DNA from: Pseudomonas frederiksbergensis
Lineage (GTDB): Bacteria; Pseudomonadota; Gammaproteobacteria; Pseudomonadales; Pseudomonadaceae
Length of the DNA stretch: 64,000 nucleotides
Direction of reading: 5' to 3'
NCBI RefSeq assembly: GCF_001952935.1
Contig: NZ_CP018319.1
Location: forward strand, 3,678,001 to 3,742,000
In this document: positions 28,516-37,882 of the stretch, piece by piece
Layout of the letters: each line of letters begins with the position of its first letter
Numbering within the stretch: position 1 is the stretch's first letter
Made by a program: the position numbers and the translations under genes
The notes under the pieces: model-generated
Seen by the model: the letters and a program-made list of their open reading frames with translations, nothing else
Told to the model about the DNA's origin: nothing
Database searches by the model: none

Positions 28516-29793
28516 GTGGACGATTACCAGCAGTCGATACGCATTTTGTCCGATCGCATTGTGCTGGCGCAGACGCCGATTCGCGTCCTGGATGCGGTGA
28601 AGTGGGACGACAACATCCGCAAGGGTTTCCTCAAGGCCAAGGGCAAGGAAATGCCGGCGGTGGACCGCGATTACTACCTGAACCGGCCCCTGGCGTTCGA
28701 CTCCAGCAAGGTGAAGCTGGAATTCCAGAACATCGAACGCGACATCACCCGTCAGCTTGGTCAGTTCAACCCGGTCGGCCAGATCATGCGCCGCATGTGC
28801 AAGGAATACAGGATGGTGGTGCGCATGCTCGAAGCGCGCGGCACCGAGGATTTCGGGCTGATTTCACAGGAGCTTTACGGTGCCGCTTCCGACGCGTTCC
28901 ACGCCGGCGATCCAACCCTTTCCGACCTGGGCCTGATGCTCTCGGATTACCTGAACAATATCGATGGCCGTGGCGACCTGAAGGACGAACCGAAACTCCT
29001 CACCGCCAAGGAAGCTGTCCACCTGCTGCAAACCCGCTTGAACAAGGTGTTCGGCGAGGCCGAGGAAACCATTCGCGTATTCGAGTCTGACGGGATCGTC
29101 GCCGATGCGGCGGCTGGCGCCGACTACATCAAGATCCGCGCCGACGCGATGTTCAACGACCGTGACGTGCGCGCTCTGGAAGTCCACGAAGGGCTGGTGC
29201 ATGTGGGAACCACGCTCAATGGTCTGAACCAGCCGATCTGCACCTTCCTCTCCAAAGGCCCGCCGTCGTCGACGGTGACTCAGGAAGGCCTGGCGATCCT
29301 GATGGAAATCATCACCTTCGCCTCGTACCCGAGTCGCCTGCGCAAACTGACCAACCGCACCCGCGCCATTCACATGGTGGAGGAGGGCGCGGACTTCCTG
29401 CAGATCTTCGAGTTCTTCCGCGAGCAAGGCTTTGAGATGGCTGAAAGCTACGGCAATGCCAGCCGGGTATTCCGTGGCTCGGTGCCGACAGGTCTGCCAT
29501 TTACCAAAGACTTGTCCTACCTCAAGGGCTTCATCATGGTTTACAACTACATTCAGTTGGCCGTGCGTAAAGGCAAGCTTGAGCAGATACCACTGCTGTT
29601 TTGCGGCAAGACCACGCTGGAAGACATGCGGACCTTGCGCCAGTTGGTGGACGAAGGGCTGGTGGTGCCACCGAAGTATTTGCCGGATCAGTTCCGTGAC
29701 CTGAACGCGCTGTCGGCGTGGATGTGCTTCTCCAACTTCCTCAATCATCTGAGCCTGGACCGGATTGAAGCGGATTACTCCAATATCCTCTAA
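28516..29793 (+). CDS. QEGLA-motif (DUF1704/MATCAP-like) metallopeptidase family protein
   Basis: A 425-residue protein of the DUF1704 family, often annotated 'flavohemoglobin expression-modulating QEGLA motif protein' and related to the eukaryotic tyrosine carboxypeptidase MATCAP. A zinc-protease-like HExxxH is present as HEGLVH at 224-229, and the name-giving QEGLA at 256-260 supplies the third ligand glutamate (Glu257). The GTG at 28516 is preceded by AGGAG at 6 nt, better than an ATG 8 codons upstream. No signal peptide is seen, so the location is cytoplasmic. The partners often found with this family (ATP-grasp and N-formylglutamate amidohydrolase genes) are absent here. The substrate is unknown. 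Confidence 0.82.
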   Translation: MDDYQQSIRILSDRIVLAQTPIRVLDAVKWDDNIRKGFLKAKGKEMPAVDRDYYLNRPLAFDSSKVKLEFQNIERDITRQLGQFNPVGQIMRRMCKEYRMVVRMLEARGTEDFGLISQELYGAASDAFHAGDPTLSDLGLMLSDYLNNIDGRGDLKDEPKLLTAKEAVHLLQTRLNKVFGEAEETIRVFESDGIVADAAAGADYIKIRADAMFNDRDVRALEVHEGLVHVGTTLNGLNQPICTFLSKGPPSSTVTQEGLAILMEIITFASYPSRLRKLTNRTRAIHMVEEGADFLQIFEFFREQGFEMAESYGNASRVFRGSVPTGLPFTKDLSYLKGFIMVYNYIQLAVRKGKLEQIPLLFCGKTTLEDMRTLRQLVDEGLVVPPKYLPDQFRDLNALSAWMCFSNFLNHLSLDRIEADYSNIL

Positions 29794-29810
29794 CGTGTAT
29801 GCCGTTCAAA

Positions 29811-29915
29811 TGTGGGAGCGGGCTTGCTCGCGAATGCGGTCTAACATTCAACATTTCTGTTGTCTGACACACCGCTTTCGCGAGCAAGTCGGATCGCCGC
29901 ACCGCCGCTCCCACA
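29811..29915. repeat. REP/REPIN doublet with an altered right unit
   Basis: The left unit is a standard TGTGGGAGCGGGCTTGCTCG. In the right unit the core is interrupted by TCGGATCGCCGCACCGC between GCGAGCAAG and CGCTCCCACA, which makes an extra internal bulge. The loop closely matches that of the element at 27783. Confidence 0.85.
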
Positions 29916-29956
29916 TTGGGTCCGCATTCCAACCACACTTCACGAGGTTTCATCGG

Positions 29957-30871
29957 ATGAGAATCCTCGGCTTCTTCTGCCTGCTGGTGATCTTGAGCGG
30001 CTGCAGTTCGCTGCTGTTCTACCCTGAGCCCGGCCAGCTGTTTACCCCGGAAAAAGCCAAGCTCGAATACCGCGACGTCACCCTGACCACCGCCGATGGC
30101 CTCAAGCTGCACGGCTGGTGGTTGCCGGCGAAAAAAGGTGTCGAGGTCAAAGGCACGGTGCTGCATTTGCACGGTAACGGCGGCAACCTGCCCATGCACC
30201 TTGGGGGCAGTTGGTGGTTACCGAAAGAAGGGTATCAAGTGCTGCTGGTGGACTATCGCGGTTACGGGCTGTCTGAAGGCAAACCGAGTTTGCCGGCGAT
30301 CTATCAGGACATCGACGCCGCGTTCAAATGGCTCGACCAGGCGCCGGAGGTCAAAGGCAAGCCGCTGATCCTGCTGGGCCAGAGCCTCGGCGGTTCGATG
30401 GCCGTTCACTATCTCGTTCAACACCCCGAGCGACAGAAGCAACTCAAGGCCTTCGTGCTTGACGGCGTGCCCGCCAGTTACCGCAGTGTCGGTCGCTTTG
30501 CGTTGAGCAATTCATGGGTTTTCTGGACATTCCAGGTCCCGCTGTCCTGGCTGGTGCCGGACGGAGACAGCGCGATCAACTCCATGGCGCAGCTCAATGG
30601 CGTGCCGAAACTGATCTACCACAGCATCGACGATCCGATCGTGCCCCTTTCCAACGGCATCCGTCTGTATCAAGCTGCGCCGCCGCCGCGAGTGCTGCAA
30701 CTGACCCGTGGCGGGCATGTGCAGACGTTCGCCGACCCGGTCTGGCGCAAAGTCATGTTGCGTTATCTCGACGACCCGCAGCATTTCAACGGTCTGCGCC
30801 GCTTGGGCGAAGTGCCGAATTACCCGGCGCCGAACAATTCTGAAGATGAACCACCAGAGAGTCCGCAATGA
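29957..30871 (+). CDS. Alpha/beta-hydrolase lipoprotein
   Basis: A 304-residue predicted lipoprotein esterase/peptidase of the alpha/beta-hydrolase fold (BEM46/YfhR-like). The signal MRILGFFCLLVILSGC has a lipobox at Cys16. The nucleophile is Ser143 in GQSLGG; the acid Asp lies in HSIDDPIVP and the histidine in GGHVQTF near residue 255. HGNGGN near residue 72 is the oxyanion region. The ATG at 29957 has GAGG 9 nt upstream; longer frames run through the REP element and are rejected. It overlaps the next gene by 4 nt (ATGA), so the two are coupled. The substrate is unknown. Confidence 0.85.
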   Translation: MRILGFFCLLVILSGCSSLLFYPEPGQLFTPEKAKLEYRDVTLTTADGLKLHGWWLPAKKGVEVKGTVLHLHGNGGNLPMHLGGSWWLPKEGYQVLLVDYRGYGLSEGKPSLPAIYQDIDAAFKWLDQAPEVKGKPLILLGQSLGGSMAVHYLVQHPERQKQLKAFVLDGVPASYRSVGRFALSNSWVFWTFQVPLSWLVPDGDSAINSMAQLNGVPKLIYHSIDDPIVPLSNGIRLYQAAPPPRVLQLTRGGHVQTFADPVWRKVMLRYLDDPQHFNGLRRLGEVPNYPAPNNSEDEPPESPQ

Positions 30872-31197
30872 GTGAAGAACGTAACGCCATCCCGCTGATC
30901 ATCACCGGTATCTGCAGCATCCTCGGCACCGTCGGAGCCCTGTGGTTCTACGGCTACTTGCACTTCGCCAAACCCGAAGATGCACTGCTGCTCAGCGATT
31001 TCACCATGCTCAAGACGGTGCCGGGCGAAGACTACAAAGTCTCCCTGGAACCGGCCGCGCAAGTCGCGCAGTGCATCGACGGCGTGCTGGTGATGTTCGA
31101 CACCGAACAGAAAGGCCTGAGCGGTGTGTTGATCAACAACAAGAAAAAAGCGGTGCGCTGCATGGGCGAGGAAACCCCGCAGAAGCTGCAACCGTAA
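30868..31197 (+). CDS. Small membrane-anchored hypothetical protein
   Basis: A 109-residue protein with one predicted N-terminal membrane helix at about 9-30 (PLIITGICSILGTVGALWFY), followed by an approximately 80-residue domain with two cysteines (VAQCIDGVLVMFD and AVRCMGEE). It could be a periplasmic domain held by a signal anchor. Its ATG overlaps the hydrolase stop, so the two proteins may act together at the envelope. I do not recognise a family. Confidence 0.7.
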   Translation: MSEERNAIPLIITGICSILGTVGALWFYGYLHFAKPEDALLLSDFTMLKTVPGEDYKVSLEPAAQVAQCIDGVLVMFDTEQKGLSGVLINNKKKAVRCMGEETPQKLQP

Positions 31198-31217
31198 CGC
31201 TCCTTTTGATCTTAAAA

Positions 31218-31256
31218 ACAAAAGCCCCGCCTGATCAAATCAGGCGGGGCTTTTGT
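31218..31256. terminator. Strong bidirectional terminator
   Basis: A perfect 18-bp stem (ACAAAAGCCCCGCCTGAT with its complement) surrounds a 3-nt loop. It lies between the convergent hypothetical gene and lptF, with A-rich and T-rich flanks for both directions. Confidence 0.95.
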
Positions 31257-31273
31257 GTTTCAGCAGGCGAAGC

Positions 31274-32062
31274 TTAGTTCGAGCTGACCGCCGAACGCGG
31301 GATCACTGGCTGGTTGTCGTTGGAAATGGTCACTTCCACCCGACGGTTCATCGCACGGCCCGAGACGCTGCTGTTCTCGGCCACCGGGTATTCCTTGCCG
31401 TAACCCTGCGCCACGATGCGCGCCGGATCAACGCCCATTTTCACCAGCGCCATGCGCACGGAACCGGCACGACGCTCGGACAGCGACTGGTTGTGGTTGG
31501 CGGCGCCCGTGCTGTCGGTGTAGCCCTCAACGATCACTTTGCGATCAGGGTTTTCCGAGAGGAACTGCGCCAGTTTGTTGATATTCACCAGACCGCTGGA
31601 CTTCAGGTCAGCCCTGTCAGTGGCAAACAACACATCACCGAACGTTACCAAGGTGCCGCGATCGGTCTGCTTGGCGTTCAGGCTGTCCTGCAATTGCTTG
31701 ATTTGCGCATCGCGGGCATCCAGACGAGCCTGGGCACGTTGCGCGGAAGCATTTTTCAGATTGGCTTCGGCGGTGCGCAGGGCGATGGTCTGCTTCGCCA
31801 CTTCCACACGTTGATTGGTCAGGTAAGCCAGTTGATCGACCTTGGCCTGGTCTTGTTTGTCCTGGTAAGCCTTGTCGGCCTTGTCCAGGTAATCGCTGGC
31901 TTCTTTGGTTTCCAGTGCCGCCACTTTGCTGGCTTGCGGGTTGGTCTGCAGGCCGGTGTAGTTGCTGCGGGCCTGTTCCAGGTTCGCGTTCGGCGGCGTG
32001 GAACAGGCGGCCAGTGCAACGCTTGCAGCCAGCAGGGCAGGGATCATCAATTGTGTACGCAT
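31274..32062 (-). CDS. LptF-like OmpA-family outer-membrane lipoprotein
   Basis: A 262-residue lipoprotein. The signal MRTQLMIPALLAASVALAAC has its lipobox at Cys20. The N-terminal half (about 22-125) is a DUF4398-type helical region, Ala/Gln/Lys-rich and able to form a coiled coil. The C-terminal OmpA domain (about 140-250) contains VIVEGYTDSTGAANHNQSLS, which holds peptidoglycan-binding residues. It resembles LptF of P. aeruginosa, an AlgU-controlled lipoprotein linked to survival and adhesion, not the LptF of LPS export; the symbol is left blank to avoid confusion. It follows the DUF4398 lipoprotein gene by 48 nt in one transcript. Confidence 0.87.
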   Translation of the reverse strand: MRTQLMIPALLAASVALAACSTPPNANLEQARSNYTGLQTNPQASKVAALETKEASDYLDKADKAYQDKQDQAKVDQLAYLTNQRVEVAKQTIALRTAEANLKNASAQRAQARLDARDAQIKQLQDSLNAKQTDRGTLVTFGDVLFATDRADLKSSGLVNINKLAQFLSENPDRKVIVEGYTDSTGAANHNQSLSERRAGSVRMALVKMGVDPARIVAQGYGKEYPVAENSSVSGRAMNRRVEVTISNDNQPVIPRSAVSSN

Positions 32063-32110
32063 GGTGGTTTCGTCCTTTTAATCGAGTAAGAAGTGCGTCG
32101 TGCCGGCCGT

Positions 32111-32524
32111 TTATTGAACGGTGCGCTGGCTTTCCTGACGCAGTTCTTGAACACCTTTCTGAGAGTCCTTCACAGCCTGTTCAGCTTTGATCGCCTGGGC
32201 TTTGCGCTCAGCCACGCGAGCGTCCCACTCGGCCTGTTCGGCCAGGATTTTGGCTTCGTCATACTTTTTGTCGTGCATGGCGATTTCGGCTTGTTTGAGC
32301 TTATCCTGCGCGGACTTCATTTCCACTGCCGCGAATTCTGTACCGCCGGCACTGACGGCGCTGTTGACCGCCGATTCCGTCACGGCGAATTGCTCGCTTG
32401 GCGGGTTACCGGCACAACCGGCCAGAATGAGACTGCTGCCGATGGCCAGTGCTACCAGTTTCAGGCTGCGCAGAGGGGGGAACGAGGATTTGGCAATTCG
32501 GGTTTTCATAGTCTTCAACTCCAT
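32111..32524 (-). CDS. DUF4398 lipoprotein
   Basis: A 137-residue lipoprotein whose mature part is a DUF4398 domain: about 80 residues of Ala/Glu/Lys-rich helix (AAVEMKSAQDKLKQAEIAMH, AKILAEQAEWDARVAERKAQ). The lipobox cysteine is residue 37 (SLILAGC) if the ATG at 32524 is used, which has AGGAG 8 nt upstream. An internal ATG at 32509 would give a more standard signal length. The shared domain with the downstream OmpA-like lipoprotein suggests that one arose from part of the other and that they act together on the envelope under stress. Confidence 0.85.
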   Translation of the reverse strand: MELKTMKTRIAKSSFPPLRSLKLVALAIGSSLILAGCAGNPPSEQFAVTESAVNSAVSAGGTEFAAVEMKSAQDKLKQAEIAMHDKKYDEAKILAEQAEWDARVAERKAQAIKAEQAVKDSQKGVQELRQESQRTVQ

Positions 32525-32628
32525 TGGAATAACTCCTGAGAAACTTAAAAATCCATCCTGGGTATGGAGCCGCAGCCTTCAATTTTCGGGGGTGTTTTGA
32601 AACGGCCGTCCCAGGCGTGGTTAATGGG

Positions 32629-32656
32629 TGTGACCCGAGGGGTTTTTCGAAAGTTC
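32629..32656 (-). promoter_or_regulatory. Candidate AlgU (sigma-22/RpoE-like) promoter
   Basis: On the minus strand GAACTT (32656-32651), a 17-nt spacer and TCACA (32633-32629) match the AlgU pattern GAACTT-N16/17-TCnnA. It lies about 105 nt upstream of the DUF4398 gene. In P. aeruginosa the equivalent gene pair belongs to the AlgU regulon, which supports the call. Confidence 0.6.
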
Positions 32657-32795
32657 AGAGAATATGGCTCATTGCCCAAAAAAATTGACCGGGTGGACAA
32701 GGCTCTAAACCGGGAATTCTTGCCGCAAGCAGCCGTATTCCGGGCCTTGTAGGGGTCAGGAATACGCATTTTGGAGGGGGAAAGAAGTGCGGTAA

Positions 32796-33140
32796 TCAGT
32801 GTTTCTGTTTGTCGTCGACGGCCGACAAATCATGCAAATGACGACGGGACAATGCGAGAAAGCGCGGAGTCGGGCCGATGTCTTCGTACAGCGGGTCACC
32901 TTCTTCGTCGGTGGCCACGACGGTTGAGCCCTTCACGTACGGGAAGCTTTTTTCGAGTTCTTCCAGGGCGGCGCCGATCAGTTCGCCGAGCAGTTCTTCG
33001 GGCTGCCGTTTCGGGTACATCTCGATAATGGCCGCCAACCGAGCGGCGGCCTCCACATCCAGATGAATCGAGTATCCGGTGTCGGTCAGGCGACCTTTGG
33101 CGTTTTCTTCCCAATGTTGGGCAAGCTCGCGAATTTTCAT
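32796..33140 (-). CDS. Conserved hypothetical cytoplasmic protein
   Basis: A 114-residue acidic protein starting MKIRELAQHWEENAKGRL. The segment YSIHLDVEAAARLAAIIEMY and PEELLGELIGAALEELEKSF looks like a ribbon-helix-helix-style helix pair, but the N-terminal strand is not convincing. No signal or membrane segment is present. The ATG at 33140 has GAGG 5-6 nt upstream; an in-frame start six codons earlier lacks one. I recall homologs in other pseudomonads annotated only as hypothetical or as 'pilin assembly protein', a name I would not rely on. It stands alone beside the large inverted repeat. Confidence 0.7.
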   Translation of the reverse strand: MKIRELAQHWEENAKGRLTDTGYSIHLDVEAAARLAAIIEMYPKRQPEELLGELIGAALEELEKSFPYVKGSTVVATDEEGDPLYEDIGPTPRFLALSRRHLHDLSAVDDKQKH

Positions 33141-33319
33141 AGTGACCTCAATGCGCACCTGCTCGTGGCAGGCAGTGTCAGTGTCCGGCCATTGCCGGTG
33201 GCAGCCGTTGTACGGCTTATTCTTCAGACTAGCCTTAACGCTCAGGGTTTAAAGTCCCTTCGTCGTCTTATGGCGTTGGGAGGCATGGGGGGCATGGGGT
33301 TCATTGGGGAATTGGGTGT

Positions 33320-34072
33320 ATATCCGTTTTTGGGGTGATGGCTGATTACGGTTTCGCTTTTACAGCGAGTCACTTGGAAGAGCCCCAAGTAACCAAGGGC
33401 TCTTGCCCCTTTCGTTCGGTGGCTCGCCTAGGCTCGCCATGCCCTCGCTCCGGTCCTGCTCCGTGGGCCCGCCGCCATCGGCCATCCATGGCCGGGGGCG
33501 GCTAACCCGGCATCCATGCCGGGTTGCCCACTGCGCAGAACCTCCACTCGGCCTCCCGAGGGGGCGTGCACCGCAAAAGCAAAGCAAGGCGGCCTACCGG
33601 CCGGCCTGTTTCCTCAACGCTTGCACGTATTGATCGTTCCCATGCTCCGCGTGGGAATGCCGCCGGGGACGCTCCGCGTTCCGCTGTCGACGCAAGGCTC
33701 GAGTCTTGCGCAGGGGTGACGCGGAGCGTCACGGGATGCATTCCCACGCGGAGCGTGGGAACGATCAGTGGGTGTCGGGAGCTGTTGATCTGGCTCTGGC
33801 TCTGGCTTTTGATCTTGATCTGCCTGCCCCTTTCCCAGAGGCCGAACGCAGGCGTTGCGCAGGGGGCACCGCGGCAAGGATGCCGCGGTAGCCGCCCCCG
33901 GCCATGGATGGCCGATGGCGGCGGGCCCCCGGAGCAATGCCGGAGTGAGGGCATGCCGAGCCTAGGCGAGGCACCGAATGGCGGGGCAGGAGCCCTTGGT
34001 TACTTGGGGCCTTTCCAAGTGACTCGCTGTAAAAGCGAAACCGCCAGCAGCCGTTACCGCAGAAACGGATAT
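33320..34072. repeat. 753-bp element with about 246-bp inverted arms
   Basis: The left arm (33320-33565) and right arm (33826-34072) are inverted copies of nearly equal length, beginning ATATCCGTTT and ending AAACGGATAT. Shared blocks include TTTCGCTTTTACAGCGAGTC, CCCAAGTAACCAAGGGCTC and GCCATCGGCCATCCATGGCC. The centre holds a GATCGTTCCC-type repeat. Within each arm a local hairpin (33504-33525 and 33868-33889) keeps its 8-bp stem although two base pairs differ between the arms. I recall similar sequences scattered in other fluorescent pseudomonads; no function is known to me. Confidence 0.88.
33632..33766. repeat. GATCGTTCCC-type palindromic repeat inside the inverted-repeat element
   Basis: A 135-bp copy of the four-hairpin family seen at 10465 and 60965, with GATCGTTCCC and GGGAACGATC ends. 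The middle is expanded by about 22 bp, which includes CAAGGCTCGAGTCTTG, an additional small palindrome. One repeat is thus nested in another. Confidence 0.85.
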
Positions 34073-34228
34073 GCCCCCAGCAATCCCAATCCCCACCCCC
34101 AACCCCAAACTTTCTCAGGTGAACAGCATTCCCATTCTCGTCCGCTTGTAAGAACCGCTTTACAGCGGCACTCTCTAACCCAAGAGCATGGACCTCAAGT
34201 CACCCGGATTTTCGCTGGAGAACTGCTG

Positions 34229-36859
34229 ATGACCGATATTGATGCACGCTTGCGCGAGGATGTTCACCTGTTGGGTGAACTGTTGGGCAACACCATTCGT
34301 GAACAGTACGGGGACGGTTTTCTCGACAAGATCGAGCAGATCCGCAAAGGCGCCAAGGCCGACCGTCGCGGTTCGATGGACGCTGAACTGAGCGCCAGCC
34401 TCAACCAATTGAGCGAAGCAGAGTTGCTGCCGGTGGCGCGGGCGTTCAACCAGTTTCTCAACCTGGCCAATATCGCCGAGCAATATCAGCTGATTCACCG
34501 TCGCGAAGAGTCACAGCCTGCGCCGTTCGAAGCGCGGGTACTGCCAGAACTGCTCGCCCGCCTGAGTGCTGAAGGTCATGGCGCCGACTCCCTGGCCCGG
34601 CAACTGGGACGGCTGGAGATCGAGTTGGTCCTCACCGCGCACCCGACCGAAGTCGCGCGCCGCACGCTGATCCAGAAGTACGACGCGATTGCCGCGCAAC
34701 TGGCCGCCCAGGACCATCGCGACCTGACCACTGCCGAACGCGAGCAGATCCACACGAAGTTGCAGCGCCTGATCGCCGAAGCCTGGCACACCGAAGAAAT
34801 CCGCCGCACTCGCCCAACCCCAGTGGATGAAGCCAAGTGGGGCTTCGCGGTGATCGAGCATTCGCTGTGGCAGGCGATCCCCAATTATTTGCGCAAGGCC
34901 GATAAAGCCTTGCATGACGCCACGGGCCTGCACCTCCCACTGGAGGCCGCGCCGATTCGCTTTGCCTCGTGGATGGGCGGTGACCGCGATGGCAATCCCA
35001 ACGTAACCGCCGCCGTGACCCGTGAAGTCTTGCTGCTGGCGCGCTGGATGGCGGCGGATTTGTACCTGCGCGATGTCGATCATCTGGCGGCCGAGTTGTC
35101 GATGCAGCAGGCCAGCGATGACTTGAAGGCCAAGGCAGGGGACAGCGCCGAGCCCTACCGTGCGGTGCTTAAACAGCTGCGCGAACGCCTGCGCGCGACG
35201 CGCAACTGGGCTCATGCCTCCTTGACGAAGACCACGCCGGCACCTGCCGATGTGTTGCAAAACAACCGCGAACTGCTTGATCCGCTGGAGCTGTGCTACC
35301 ACTCGCTGCATGAGTGCGGCATGAGCGTGATCGCTGATGGTCCGTTGCTCGATTGCCTGCGCCGGGCGGTGACGTTCGGGTTGTTCCTGGTACGGCTCGA
35401 TGTGCGTCAGGACTCGACGCGACATACCGCGGCCATGACCGAGATCACCGATTACCTGGGCCTGGGGCGTTATGAGGACTGGAGCGAGGAAGAGCGCATC
35501 GCTTTCCTCATGCGCGAATTGAACAATCGCCGACCGTTGTTGCCGGCGTACTTCAAGCCATCGGCCGACACCGCCGAAGTGTTGGCGACCTGCCGGGAAA
35601 TCGCTGCCGCGCCGGGGGCTTCGCTCGGTTCGTATGTGATTTCCATGGCCGGCGCCGCTTCCGATGTGCTGGCCGTGCAACTGCTGCTCAAAGAGTCGGG
35701 CGTATTGCGGCCGATGCGCGTGGTGCCGTTGTTCGAGACCCTTGCCGACCTCGACAACGCCGGCCCGGTGATCGAACAGCTGTTGCTGCTGCCCGGTTAT
35801 CGCTCGCGCCTGCAAGGGCCGCAGGAAGTGATGATTGGCTACTCGGACTCGGCCAAGGACGCCGGCACGACGGCGGCGGCCTGGGCGCAGTACCGGGCGC
35901 AGGAGCGCTTGGTCGACATCTGCCGCGAGCAGCAAGTGGAACTGCTGTTGTTCCATGGTCGCGGTGGCACCGTGGGGCGCGGCGGCGGTCCGGCACACGC
36001 GGCGATTCTGTCGCAGCCGCCGGGTTCGGTGGCGGGGCGTTTCCGCACCACCGAGCAGGGGGAAATGATTCGTTTCAAATTTGGCCTGCCGGACATCGCC
36101 GAGCAGAACCTCAATCTGTACCTGGCAGCGGTACTGGAAGCGACCTTGCTGCCGCCACCACCACCGGAGCCTGCCTGGCGCAATCTGATGGACGAATTGG
36201 CCGCTGACGGTGTCAGCGCTTATCGCGCCGTGGTGCGGGAAAATCCGCAGTTCGTCGAGTATTTCCGCCAGTCCACTCCGGAGCAGGAACTGGGGCGCTT
36301 GCCGCTGGGCAGTCGCCCGGCCAAGCGCCGCGCCGGCGGGATTGAAAGCCTGCGGGCGATCCCGTGGATCTTCGGCTGGACCCAGACACGCCTGATGTTA
36401 CCGGCCTGGCTCGGCTGGGAAGCGGCGTTGAGCAAGGCGCTGGAGCGTGGCGAAGGTGAGCTGCTGGGGCAGATGCGCGAGCAGTGGCCGTTCTTCCGTA
36501 CGCGCATCGATATGCTGGAAATGGTGTTGGCCAAGGCTGACGCCGATATCGCCCGGTCTTACGATGAGCGTTTGGTCGAGCCGGATCTGCTCCCTTTGGG
36601 TGCGCATTTACGCGACCTATTGTCGCAGGCCTGCTCGGTGGTCCTGGGGCTGACCGGTCAGTCGCAGCTACTGGCACATAGCCCCGCCACGCTTGAATTC
36701 ATCCGCTTGCGCAACACCTACCTTGACCCTCTTCATCTATTGCAGGCTGAGTTGTTGGCGCGTTCGCGACAGCAGGAAGTGGCGCAGGGCAGCCCGGTAG
36801 AACAAGCGCTGCTGGTGTCTGTGGCGGGGATTGCCGCCGGTTTGCGTAATACCGGCTAA
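34229..36859 (+). CDS. ppc: Phosphoenolpyruvate carboxylase
   Basis: An 876-residue enzyme that carboxylates PEP to oxaloacetate to refill the TCA cycle. The key motifs are intact: catalytic His138 in [21 protein letters not shown] near 250, [16 protein letters not shown] near 575, and the invariant C-terminal RNTG. Length matches other Pseudomonas Ppc proteins (E. coli 883). The ATG at 34229 with GGAG 9 nt upstream is chosen; the same frame stays open far upstream through the inverted repeat, but that part has no protein character. It is a monocistronic gene. The 288 bp to adk show no further gene. Confidence 0.96.
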   Translation: MTDIDARLREDVHLLGELLGNTIREQYGDGFLDKIEQIRKGAKADRRGSMDAELSASLNQLSEAELLPVARAFNQFLNLANIAEQYQLIHRREESQPAPFEARVLPELLARLSAEGHGADSLARQLGRLEIELVLTAHPTEVARRTLIQKYDAIAAQLAAQDHRDLTTAEREQIHTKLQRLIAEAWHTEEIRRTRPTPVDEAKWGFAVIEHSLWQAIPNYLRKADKALHDATGLHLPLEAAPIRFASWMGGDRDGNPNVTAAVTREVLLLARWMAADLYLRDVDHLAAELSMQQASDDLKAKAGDSAEPYRAVLKQLRERLRATRNWAHASLTKTTPAPADVLQNNRELLDPLELCYHSLHECGMSVIADGPLLDCLRRAVTFGLFLVRLDVRQDSTRHTAAMTEITDYLGLGRYEDWSEEERIAFLMRELNNRRPLLPAYFKPSADTAEVLATCREIAAAPGASLGSYVISMAGAASDVLAVQLLLKESGVLRPMRVVPLFETLADLDNAGPVIEQLLLLPGYRSRLQGPQEVMIGYSDSAKDAGTTAAAWAQYRAQERLVDICREQQVELLLFHGRGGTVGRGGGPAHAAILSQPPGSVAGRFRTTEQGEMIRFKFGLPDIAEQNLNLYLAAVLEATLLPPPPPEPAWRNLMDELAADGVSAYRAVVRENPQFVEYFRQSTPEQELGRLPLGSRPAKRRAGGIESLRAIPWIFGWTQTRLMLPAWLGWEAALSKALERGEGELLGQMREQWPFFRTRIDMLEMVLAKADADIARSYDERLVEPDLLPLGAHLRDLLSQACSVVLGLTGQSQLLAHSPATLEFIRLRNTYLDPLHLLQAELLARSRQQEVAQGSPVEQALLVSVAGIAAGLRNTG

Positions 36860-37114
36860 GGTTTTCGTCGTGGGTCAAGGCACTCGGCGCGAGCGTCGGG
36901 TTGCCGGTGGGCGAGGGGTTGAAAAGTGCGGCCAAGCGACAGTTAGTGATGGGGTTGCGACTAGGGTTACCCCGACGAAAGGCCACATCAGGCGCAGGTT
37001 TCTCCGACTTTCGGCGGCTTGTGTGGTCCGGGCCTGCTGTGTATCTTGATCAGCCTTTGGCCGTTTGGGCGGTCACGACCCTTTTTTGAGATTGGCCCCA
37101 CGAGGCGAATCTGA

Positions 37115-37795
<681 letters not shown>

Positions 37796-37811
37796 AAAAA
37801 CGCTTCATCTT

Positions 37812-37841
37812 CTACGGCCCGCTTGCGGGCCGTAGTTGTTT
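37812..37841 (+). terminator. Rho-independent terminator of adk
   Basis: CTACGGCCCGC and GCGGGCCGTAG pair almost without a loop and are followed by TTGTTT. TATACT at 37841-37846 directly after may be the -10 box of tsaB. Confidence 0.88.
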
Positions 37842-37882
37842 ATACTGGCGCACTTTTTCTGACCTCTCTTACGGAAACATCG

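Larger units (their letters stand above)
33141..34228. other. Gene-free 1.1-kb region
   Basis: No credible gene lies between the hypothetical gene start at 33140 and the ppc start at 34229. The first 180 bp contain the probable promoter of the leftward gene and a small CCGGCCATTGCCGG hairpin. The next 753 bp are the inverted-repeat element. The last 155 bp should contain the ppc promoter. Several open frames cross the element, but they exist because of its high GC content and lack ribosome sites. Confidence 0.75.

Noticed and set aside
33403..33974. Small open frames in both arms of the large inverted repeat
   Set aside because: They appear in mirrored pairs on both strands, lack ribosome sites, and are explained by the palindromic GC-rich sequence.
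33524..34228. Upstream extension of the ppc frame as a fusion protein
   Set aside because: The added residues are translated inverted-repeat and intergenic DNA; the ATG at 34229 has a ribosome site and fits the family length.
34511..35998. Leftward open frame of nearly 500 codons opposite ppc
   Set aside because: It is antisense to catalytic motifs of ppc and its residue composition is unlike a folded protein.
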